A stretch of 7,985 nucleotides of DNA from Candidatus Fermentibacteraceae bacterium (GTDB lineage: Bacteria > Fermentibacterota > Fermentibacteria > Fermentibacterales > JCC-6): NCBI GenBank assembly GCA_021162285.1, contig JAGGYZ010000315.1, forward strand, positions 1-7,985, written 5' to 3'. Numbering within the stretch: position 1 is the first letter of the stretch; the number at the start of each line of letters is the position of its first letter. Made by a program: the position numbers and the translations under genes. This document shows positions 1-5,412 of the stretch, in pieces. The notes beneath the pieces were generated by a model that was not told the origin of the DNA, made no database searches, and saw only the letters and a program-made list of their open reading frames with translations.

Positions 1-241
1 GTACAACTCGTGTACCATACTTACAAATCCTCCACACGGAATCAGACTTGCAGAAGGTGTTGCTCAGGAGCTTATCAAGGAATTTGGTGACTTCATGAAG
101 CAGAAATGTTCAGGCTCTGAAGCATACATCTACCTTGGAGACAGAAAACTGCTGAAAAACATAGGGCTTAGAACATCGTGGAGAAAGCAGCTGTTCTCAG
201 GCGGTCTCGACGGCAGACTCGCCAAATTTGAACTTTACTGA
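1..241 (+). CDS. RlmL-type 23S rRNA guanine-N2 methyltransferase, C-terminal end (partial)
   Basis: The 5' end lies outside the window; the frame starts at base 2 and gives 79 residues ending in TGA at 239-241. The piece begins in the catalytic half of a class I S-adenosylmethionine-dependent RNA methyltransferase: residues TNPPHG correspond to motif IV (N-P-P-Y in most relatives). It then shows the family's C-terminal pattern: an amphipathic helix, the AYIYLGD strand, K-NIGLR, and a final GGLDGRLAKFELY strand. By family knowledge this group (RlmL/YcbY/YpsC, with an N-terminal THUMP domain that would lie upstream) makes m2G in 23S rRNA. The exact target base cannot be read from this fragment. 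The His in place of the usual aromatic residue of NPPY is odd. The gene is convergent with the malic enzyme gene and the two coding ends overlap by 7 bp. Confidence 0.82.
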   Translation, partial: YNSCTILTNPPHGIRLAEGVAQELIKEFGDFMKQKCSGSEAYIYLGDRKLLKNIGLRTSWRKQLFSGGLDGRLAKFELY

Positions 242-1656
242 AATCGGGAAACCGTTCTCTCCATCAGTTCTTTTACCTTCTGGCCGGGGTAGTGTTTTAC
301 AGCCCCGGAAGCGGTGACAGCGGCCCACGCCTTTCTTGAATTCTCCATGTCTTCATTTGCAGCTGCAAACACCTCAGCTTCTGAAGGGTAGAATTTAGCC
401 ACTCCTTCAGACTGAGCAGCTGATGCAACTTTTGCTGCAACATGGGGAAACAGCCCGGTGTCTGCCATGGAAGGAAGTATTCTCCCAGGGCCAATTATTC
501 CCTGTACTGCGTAGTCGGCAATCGCCCTGGCTGCCGCAACTGCCATTCTGTCTGTTATTGCAGTTGCTCCGGTAAGCAGAACACCCTTCAGTATTCCGGG
601 AAAGCCAAGGGAGTTGTTAACCTGATTGGGATAATCACCACGACCGGTGGCAACGATAACAGCTCCTGCGTTCAGAGCATCAGACGGGAAAATCTCCGGT
701 ACTGGATTTGCACATGCAAATACAATTGCATCATCTGCCATTTTTTTTATCCACATCGGATGAACAACATCGGGACCGGATTTTGAAGCAGCAATAAACA
801 CATCAGAATCCACAACTGCTTCCCGGATATCTGTAAATCCTCTGGAATTTGTTATTCTGCAGAGTTCTCTGTGCCACTCCCAGCCCTCTCCTTCAAAGTC
901 GGATCGTTCCTGCCCCAGAGCTCCATGTTCATCAAACATGGTTATCCGTTCAGGATCGGCACCTGCGGCGATAACAAGCCTGGCCGTTGTTGAGTTGGCA
1001 GCACCTGCTCCAAAGAAGACTATGGAAACATCGCTGATTCTCTTGTTAACAACCTTCAATGAGTTTAAAAGCCCTGCCAGAACCACACACCCGGTACCCT
1101 GAGCATCATCGTGCCAGACCGGAACAGGGCAACTCTTCTGGAGCTTTTTAAGAGCTATGTAGCACTCCGGCTGCGAAATATCCTCCAGATTGATAGCACC
1201 GAAAGACGGAGAGATAGCGTTTACGGTGTCAACAAGCCTGTCTACATCTTTGTTAACATCAACACAGACAGGTACAGCATCAAATCCACCCAGAAGCTTC
1301 ATCAGAAGGGCCTTCCCCTCCATAACCCCCATACCACCGGGAGGAGTGCAGTCTCCGTCGCCCAGAACCCTGGTAGAATCACTTACAACAGCCACGGTTC
1401 TTCCACGGGCTGTGTGAGAAAATGAAACCTGGTTGTTGTCTCTTATACTTCTTGAAACAGAAGAAACACCAGGTGTATACCAGACCTCAAGCCATCCGTT
1501 GTCCACTTCGTCAACAAGGGGAATGGTCATCATCTTCCCACCGTGAAACTCATGGGTATCCATGGCCAGTTCGTAGAGAAACTCTGTTGTTGCCTTTTCG
1601 GCATTTTCCTCCGACAATACTTTTCTGATTTCATAAAGGGCTTCATTCGGTGTCAT
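235..1656 (-). CDS. NAD(P)-dependent malic enzyme (oxaloacetate-decarboxylating)
   Basis: This 473-residue cytosolic enzyme would convert malate and NAD(P)+ to pyruvate, CO2 and NAD(P)H. The N-terminal malic domain has the catalytic Tyr60 in YTPGV, Lys115 in VMEGKALL, and metal ligands in LEDIS (about 158-161) and WHDDAQGTG (181-189). A Rossmann domain follows, with the dinucleotide motif FFGAGAAN (214-221) and the late motifs ACANPVPEI (314-322) and DYPNQVNN (341-348). Cofactor choice cannot be settled by eye. The loop at 99-109 (GDGDCTPPGGM) differs from the more common GLGNIGP form, suggesting a distinct subgroup. The ATG at 1654-1656 shares one base with the stop of the fumarase beta gene (TAATG), and AGGAG at 1663-1667 lies 6 nt upstream, so the start is well supported. 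It is the last gene of the fumarase-malic enzyme run. Confidence 0.95.
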   Translation of the reverse strand: MTPNEALYEIRKVLSEENAEKATTEFLYELAMDTHEFHGGKMMTIPLVDEVDNGWLEVWYTPGVSSVSRSIRDNNQVSFSHTARGRTVAVVSDSTRVLGDGDCTPPGGMGVMEGKALLMKLLGGFDAVPVCVDVNKDVDRLVDTVNAISPSFGAINLEDISQPECYIALKKLQKSCPVPVWHDDAQGTGCVVLAGLLNSLKVVNKRISDVSIVFFGAGAANSTTARLVIAAGADPERITMFDEHGALGQERSDFEGEGWEWHRELCRITNSRGFTDIREAVVDSDVFIAASKSGPDVVHPMWIKKMADDAIVFACANPVPEIFPSDALNAGAVIVATGRGDYPNQVNNSLGFPGILKGVLLTGATAITDRMAVAAARAIADYAVQGIIGPGRILPSMADTGLFPHVAAKVASAAQSEGVAKFYPSEAEVFAAANEDMENSRKAWAAVTASGAVKHYPGQKVKELMERTVSRFQ

Positions 1657-1667
1657 TATCTACTCCT
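1656..1667 (-). promoter_or_regulatory. Shine-Dalgarno and TAATG stop-start overlap joining fumarase beta and malic enzyme
   Basis: On the - strand AGGAG (1667-1663) is followed by 6 nt and the ATG at 1656-1654. The TAA stop of the upstream fumarase gene (1658-1656) shares its last A with this ATG. The arrangement is typical of translational coupling and fixes the malic enzyme start. Confidence 0.8.
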
Positions 1668-2204
1668 GCTCCCTGTGTATATGCTGCCTTTGTGGAGATC
1701 CCATGCCACAAAAACGGGAAAATCTTCCAGTTCCAGGATGGAAACCGCCTCGGGACCCAGGTAATCCCAGGCTATTACCTTTCTGGACTTTATCTTAGTG
1801 GATGCATGTGCTCCGGCTCCTCCTGTGGCAGCCAGATATACTGCTCCGTACTTCTGAAACAATTCTCTTGTACTATCACTCATGTCGCCTTTACCAATTG
1901 CTATTTTCATTCCAAATCTGAGCATCTCAGGAATAAAAGGTTCCATCCTGGCAGAAGTTGTAGGTCCGGAAGACCCAATTACCATTCCCGGCGGAGCCGG
2001 AGAAGGCCCCATGTAGAAAACAGGAACATTCTGAACATCGAAGGGAATATTTCCCGTACTCAGCATAAGGCTGTGTGCTGCATCCCTTGCAGTTGCCACA
2101 AGCCCCGAGAGCAGTATCATCTCACCGGCTCGGAAAGATCTCAGAGTCTCATCTGATGCAGGCAGGGTTACAGTACGCATGATGCAGTTCGGTGGGCATG
2201 ACAC
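1656..2204 (-). CDS. Class I fumarate hydratase, beta subunit (Fe-S hydro-lyase C-terminal domain)
   Basis: This is the small subunit of a two-subunit class I fumarase, which hydrates fumarate to malate with the alpha subunit; L-tartrate dehydratase is a related alternative. At 182 residues it matches the single-domain beta subunit. Family marks are LSGLVATARDAAH (about 33-45), GPSPAPPG (66-73), SGPTTSARM (79-87), IGKGDMS (103-109), GGAGAH (129-134), and the C-terminal LGPEAVSILELEDFPVFV. The start is uncertain. A GTG at 2202-2204 has a GGTGAG ribosome-site-like sequence 7 nt upstream and overlaps the alpha gene by 37 bp. An ATG at 2178-2180 (reading MRTVTLP) fits the usual family N-terminus better but has no visible ribosome site; its overlap would be 13 bp. 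Either way the two genes are in different frames and tightly linked. Confidence 0.93.
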   Translation of the reverse strand: MSCPPNCIMRTVTLPASDETLRSFRAGEMILLSGLVATARDAAHSLMLSTGNIPFDVQNVPVFYMGPSPAPPGMVIGSSGPTTSARMEPFIPEMLRFGMKIAIGKGDMSDSTRELFQKYGAVYLAATGGAGAHASTKIKSRKVIAWDYLGPEAVSILELEDFPVFVAWDLHKGSIYTGSRSR

Positions 2205-3067
2205 TCTATGCTCACCGTTACCGGAAGCGAGGCCATGTGGCAGGCGGTCTGAAGAATTCTTGTTTCCATTACAGTTGTTTTTCCGCCGAAACCCTGTGGT
2301 CCTATACCTGTGGCATTCAGCCTCTCAGTTATTCTCAGCTCCAGTTCTTTGAGTTCCGTAACATCACTTTGAATACCTAATTCCCTGAGAAGAGCTTTTT
2401 TGGCAAGGATCGCGCTTGTCTCCAGATTCCCCCCTACTCCAATGCCAACGATCAGCGGAGGACATGACTTTGAAGCTCCAGCCCGTACACATGCTTCCGC
2501 AAATTCTGCAATCCCCTGTTCACCGGCAAGTGGGGACAGCATAACCGACCTGGAAACATTCTCACTGCCTGCACCTTTTGCAAGAACTGAAATCTTCAGC
2601 TCATTACCGAAGACATGATCAATATGAACAATCGCAGGGGTGTTGTTCATGGTGTTCTTCCTGGCACCAATTGGCGGAAAAACCTGTGAAGGTCGCAGAT
2701 ATGCTTCAGCACAGGCCCTGCTGATCCCCTCATTTACCGCATCAGAAAGTGAACTGTCTGAAATGCAGACCATGTTGCCAAGCTGAATAAACACAATGGC
2801 GGTGCCCGTATCCTGACAGATGGGAAGCCCCAGTTTTCCGGCAACCTTGAGATTGTCTATTTCAATTCTCAGTGCTTCTCTGCCCGGACCGGGGTCTTCT
2901 TCGGAAAGTATTTCCTCCAGCCTTTCCTCAACGCCGCAGTGCGGTCCTATGCACGCGGTGGCGTAAAGCCCGGCCACTGCACTGGATATTTCCTCTCCGC
3001 TTATCAGTTTGATATTTTCCCTCATGGGCGGTAATATGCTAATTTCCGCAACTGTTGTTGTATACAT
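2168..3067 (-). CDS. Class I fumarate hydratase, alpha subunit ([4Fe-4S] domain)
   Basis: This 299-residue protein is the cluster-bearing subunit of a split class I fumarase (fumarate + H2O to malate). The three cysteines expected to hold the [4Fe-4S] cluster are visible: PICQDTGTA (Cys about 84), SKSCPPLIVGIG (about 201), and SIECHAHR near the C-terminus (about 289). Other family marks are GGNLETSA, TGIGPQGFGGKTT and METRILQTACHMASLPV. The ATG at 3065-3067 gives a gap of 21 bp after the upstream gene's stop. A second ATG at 3023-3025 (reading MRENIKLISG) aligns better with the usual start; neither has a clear ribosome site, so the first 14 residues are doubtful. The C-terminus overlaps the beta gene. 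The cluster in this class is solvent-exposed and sensitive to oxygen and soft metals (established knowledge). Confidence 0.94.
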   Translation of the reverse strand: MYTTTVAEISILPPMRENIKLISGEEISSAVAGLYATACIGPHCGVEERLEEILSEEDPGPGREALRIEIDNLKVAGKLGLPICQDTGTAIVFIQLGNMVCISDSSLSDAVNEGISRACAEAYLRPSQVFPPIGARKNTMNNTPAIVHIDHVFGNELKISVLAKGAGSENVSRSVMLSPLAGEQGIAEFAEACVRAGASKSCPPLIVGIGVGGNLETSAILAKKALLRELGIQSDVTELKELELRITERLNATGIGPQGFGGKTTVMETRILQTACHMASLPVTVSIECHAHRTASCVL

Positions 3068-3088
3068 CCGGCAAGCCAGCTTCGGCGG

Positions 3089-3708
3089 CTATCTCCGGGG
3101 CTGAATTTCCTCCATCTCCAGAGAATACACCTGCGGGAACTGCTCCGGATCAACCACAGCACCAAGTATACCATACTGACTAACGCTGAAGAGCATCTCA
3201 GTGTCCGTCCGGGGAAAGAAAACGGTAAATACCTTTTTACCATCAGAACTCCACACATCAAACCTGTATTCATTTTCTGAATCCAGCCGTTCAATCCACA
3301 GGTTTCCATCGGAATCAATACCGGTGAGTGAAATCAGCTGCCTGTACGGAACAGGTGTGTAGCCGCCAGTATAAGCCTGATCCTGCACAGCCCATTCTTC
3401 AAATACGTCGGTTTCTTCTTGTATTTCAGCCTCTGTTTTGGCAATTCTGTTCACATCTGTGCACTCTATTGTCTGCAGCTCCGAAGTGGAAGGGGAATAG
3501 ACAGTAACAGAATAAACGGTGTTGTCTTCTACTACGAACACCTTGCCACGGAATCACCGAATTCAACGCCAAATGAATCAGCAGCAGACAGCTGATATTC
3601 CAGTATCTGAATGCGTTCCGACTGCGGTAACTCTACAGATTCCGATTTGCAGGATACTGCTGCCAGGCAGATCAGCAACACAAAAGCTTCGAAGTGCACA
3701 GGTTTCAC
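3089..3708 (-). pseudogene. Lipoprotein gene of six-bladed beta-propeller type, frameshifted and apparently shortened
   Basis: Two frames make up one broken gene. Frame A starts at GTG 3706-3708, 7 bp downstream of a strong AGGAG (3716-3720). It reads 58 residues to TAG at 3532-3534: MKPVHFEAF, a hydrophobic stretch (VLLICLAAVSC) with an AVSC lipobox at residue 20, then a polar region ending ADSFGVEFGDSVAR. Frame B is open from just after a TGA at 3554-3556 to TAG at 3089-3091 and holds the C-terminal part: KTEAEIQEE, VPYRQLIS, DSDGNLWIERL, DVWSSDGKKVFTVFF, and ISQYG-like SVSQYGILGAVVDPEQFPQVYSLEM. This resembles the last blades of outer-membrane-anchored six-bladed propeller lipoproteins. 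Together the parts give only about 205 residues, whereas I recall relatives of roughly 350-400, so the middle blades seem deleted with an out-of-frame join near 3534-3556. A sequencing error would explain the frame change but not the missing length. It sits between arsR (24 bp gap) and fumarase alpha (21 bp gap). Confidence 0.7.
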
Positions 3709-3715
3709 TTTTTAA

Positions 3716-3720
3716 CTCCT
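3716..3720 (-). promoter_or_regulatory. Ribosome binding site of the broken lipoprotein gene
   Basis: AGGAG on the - strand, 7 nt before the GTG at 3706-3708. It decides the true N-terminus: the reading frame holding the longer C-terminal part has no such site, only a GTG at 3539-3541 without a signal peptide. This is the main reason to treat the two frames as one gene. Confidence 0.7.
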
Positions 3721-3732
3721 CTACAGTTTCTG

Positions 3733-4050
3733 CTACTCCCGTATATGTTCCAGACCCACCGATATCAGTATACGGACATGGTCATCTGCAAGCCGGTAGT
3801 AAACATGCCGCCCTTTTTTTCTTCTGGCTACCAGCCCACCTGTTCTAAGCCTTCTAAGCTGGTGAGAAACAGCAGATACCGATATGTCAAGCAGTTCGGA
3901 TATGTTGCAGACACACTGCTCTCCAGGAAGCAGGAACAGCAGTATCTTCAATCGCGTGGGATCAGAGGTCTGGCTGAAAAGATCTGCCAGAAGCTCTACT
4001 TCCTCAGGTGTTACATGAACTGCAGGAACACTCTGCTCCATTGGACTCAT
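3733..4050 (-). CDS. ArsR/SmtB-family metal-sensing transcriptional repressor
   Basis: A 105-residue winged-helix repressor expected to bind operator DNA as a dimer and release it on metal binding. Residues 22-42 (ADLFSQTSDPTRLKILLFLL) are the classic family N-terminal helix. ISELLDISVSAVSHQLRRL (50-68) is the helix-turn-helix and GLVARRKKGRHVYYRL (72-87) the wing. Two metal sites of the family can be seen. EQCVCN carries Cys46 and Cys48 (alpha3 site, as in ArsR and CadC). The last helix carries Asp89, His91, His102 and Glu105 in D-x-H-x10-H-x2-E spacing, the alpha5 zinc-type motif of SmtB/CzrA. The N-terminal cysteines of CadC are absent. The ATG at 4048-4050 has AGGAG (4056-4060) 5 nt upstream. 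It overlaps the permease gene by 47 bp, and the likely target is the inverted repeat at 5327-5348. Confidence 0.93.
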   Translation of the reverse strand: MSPMEQSVPAVHVTPEEVELLADLFSQTSDPTRLKILLFLLPGEQCVCNISELLDISVSAVSHQLRRLRTGGLVARRKKGRHVYYRLADDHVRILISVGLEHIRE

Positions 4051-5293
4051 TGTCTCTCCTTAATTCTCCAGTATGACCAATTTTCCTCAGAGTCTCAAGA
4101 ATACTGCTGCTCGAATAGCCTGCCCCGGGAACCACAACGGCAGAGCCATCTTCCAGAGAAACTTTTACCGAACTGACCCCGACAAGATTCTGCAGAGACT
4201 CTGTAACAGTTCTCACACAGTTGGAACATGTCATTGCGGAAACATTGTAAGTAATGACGCCGGAATCAGCAAGTGCTACAGTGTTTCCCAAACTTATTCT
4301 GCGGGCAATATCCTTTGCAGCATAGTAAGCTATCAGTATAAAGAAAAATGCTGCTGCAGTAATCCTCAGGATACCCACCGCTCCCGGAGTTTCATGATGA
4401 CGCACCAAACTGTTCACAGGAATATCAAGGCCATTGAGAAGCAGCCCTGCGAGAAGACTTACCACCACAATAGTTACTATATAACTCCAGAACGACAGTT
4501 TGCCGAGACTCTTCCTTACTGCACCCATGGTTGCAGCATTTGTAGCAGGACCGGCCATAAGAAACACAAGAGCACTACCCACAGGAAATCCAGCGTAAAC
4601 CAGAGCGGCAGCAATGGGAACCGATGAAACAGAACACACGTAAAGTGGAATACCTATTGCAAGTGCTGCCAGCATACCCATCGGCCCGGCAAGCACTGGA
4701 TAATCTGCAAGCTGTCCGGGCTCTATAAACACCGTAATAATTGCGGAAACAGCAACTCCGATAAACAGCCACAGATATATGTCCCGGAACAGAGTTCCAA
4801 ATGCATATCTCCAGATTCTCCGGGGTATTGATCCTTTTTCTTCAGCTGTTTCAGAACGGGGAGCTGAAATGTGCCTGTTTTCCCTGTCAAAACTGTCTAC
4901 AACAGTCCCACTGACCACTCCAGCAACAAATGCGGCAATAACTTTTGCCAGTGCCACAGGCCAGCCGAGAAGTGCCCAGGTAGCAGCTATTGAGTCAACT
5001 CCAGTCTGTGGAGTACTGGAAAGAAAACTCACAGCAGCACCTTTACTGGCTCCGTCCCTGCGAAGACCAAGAGCAGCGGGAAGAACACCGCACGAGCAGA
5101 GCGGAAGCGGTACGCCGATCAAACTCGCTTTCAGCGAGCTTCTGAAACCAGGTTTACCCATGTGTTTGTAAATTTTGTCCTTGTTCACAAACACATGCAG
5201 AACTCCTGCAATCAGCATACCGAGAAACAGTGAGGGAGCAAGAGCAACTCCTGTGTTCCAGACCGCTGTTACGAACTCTGTAAAAAACTGCAT
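4004..5293 (-). CDS. SO_0444-type heavy-metal efflux permease with C-terminal HMA domain
   Basis: An inner-membrane permease of the DUF318/ArsP_1 superfamily, most like the SO_0444 Cu/Zn efflux group, so export of a soft metal or metalloid is inferred. Taking the ATG at 5291-5293 gives 429 residues. That start has AGAGG 5 nt upstream (5299-5303), whereas the upstream ATG at 5318-5320 has no ribosome site. About eight to ten hydrophobic segments are seen. Signature motifs are GVPLPLCSCG (60-69), LGLRRDGASKG (75-85), STPQTGVDS (93-101), PLYVCSVSSVP (216-226) and AGPATNAATM (247-256). After the last membrane segment (about 307-325) comes a heavy-metal-associated domain with MTCSNC (Cys356, Cys359). 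The tail has Cys422, Cys424 and Cys427. This tail is encoded in the 47 bp shared with the repressor gene. Metal identity cannot be told from sequence; copper, zinc or arsenite are possible. Confidence 0.92.
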   Translation of the reverse strand: MQFFTEFVTAVWNTGVALAPSLFLGMLIAGVLHVFVNKDKIYKHMGKPGFRSSLKASLIGVPLPLCSCGVLPAALGLRRDGASKGAAVSFLSSTPQTGVDSIAATWALLGWPVALAKVIAAFVAGVVSGTVVDSFDRENRHISAPRSETAEEKGSIPRRIWRYAFGTLFRDIYLWLFIGVAVSAIITVFIEPGQLADYPVLAGPMGMLAALAIGIPLYVCSVSSVPIAAALVYAGFPVGSALVFLMAGPATNAATMGAVRKSLGKLSFWSYIVTIVVVSLLAGLLLNGLDIPVNSLVRHHETPGAVGILRITAAAFFFILIAYYAAKDIARRISLGNTVALADSGVITYNVSAMTCSNCVRTVTESLQNLVGVSSVKVSLEDGSAVVVPGAGYSSSSILETLRKIGHTGELRRDNESNGAECSCSSCNT

Positions 5294-5326
5294 TTTGACC
5301 TCTTTTCGGAAAAGGCACATATCTAT

Positions 5327-5348
5327 TACTTGAACAACTGCTCAAGTA
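5327..5348 (-). promoter_or_regulatory. Probable ArsR/SmtB operator (inverted repeat)
   Basis: A perfect 7-bp inverted repeat: TACTTGA (5327-5333), 8-bp spacer, TCAAGTA (5342-5348). On the - strand its core reads TGAGCAGTTGTTCA, which resembles the TGAA-N6-TTCA core of SmtB-type operators as I recall it. It overlaps the proposed -10 box and lies about 34 bp before the permease start, so a bound repressor would block initiation. Binding by the ArsR protein encoded at 3733-4050 is an inference from position and pattern. Confidence 0.6.
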
Positions 5349-5373
5349 TAGTTATCTTTTCCGAGAAGCGCAA
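5345..5373 (-). promoter_or_regulatory. Probable sigma70-type promoter of the metal-efflux operon
   Basis: On the - strand TTGCGC (5373-5368) stands 17 bp before TATACT (5350-5345). The -10 box is close to consensus, the -35 box only half matches. Expected initiation is near 5338, inside the inverted repeat, leaving a leader of about 45 nt before the ATG at 5293. A weak -35 is compatible with a regulated promoter. Confidence 0.5.
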
Positions 5374-5412
5374 ATTTACCACACTGTACAGATATGAATG
5401 AGGTTATATGAA

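Larger units (their letters stand above)
5294..5412. other. Intergenic region between DUF4954-type gene and permease
   Basis: The only intergenic stretch above 25 bp in the window (119 bp). It holds the proposed promoter and operator near its permease side. Toward the DUF4954 stop it has an 8-bp palindrome CTGTACAG (5384-5391) and a direct repeat ATATGAAT (5392-5399 and 5406-5413). No stem-loop followed by a T run is visible, so no intrinsic terminator for the PepD/DUF4954 unit can be named; read-through into the permease operon is possible. Confidence 0.6.

Noticed and set aside
284..308. GC-rich inverted repeat CCGGGG ... CCCCGG with a 13-nt loop, a possible bidirectional terminator for the convergent genes
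   Set aside because: It lies inside the malic enzyme coding region, has a stem of only 6 bp, and neither strand shows a T run after it.
1650..2156. Long open frame on the + strand opposite the fumarase beta gene
   Set aside because: It has an implausible composition (many Cys, Ser, Arg), no ribosome site, and lies opposite a strongly recognised gene.
3068..3088. GC-rich 21-bp gap before fumarase alpha as a terminator or promoter
   Set aside because: Only short imperfect pairing with a tiny loop, no T run, and no paired -35/-10 boxes at acceptable spacing.
3022..3318. Open frame on the - strand linking the broken lipoprotein gene and fumarase alpha
   Set aside because: Overlaps both in a different frame, has no family resemblance and no ribosome site; it is a shadow.
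3694..4176. Long open frame on the + strand opposite arsR and the permease end
   Set aside because: The - strand genes here have clear motifs and ribosome sites; the + frame shows no recognisable domain.
5294..5320. Upstream ATG at 5318-5320 as the permease start
   Set aside because: No ribosome site, and the added residues (MCLFRKEVK) are not family-like; the ATG at 5293 has AGAGG at the right distance.
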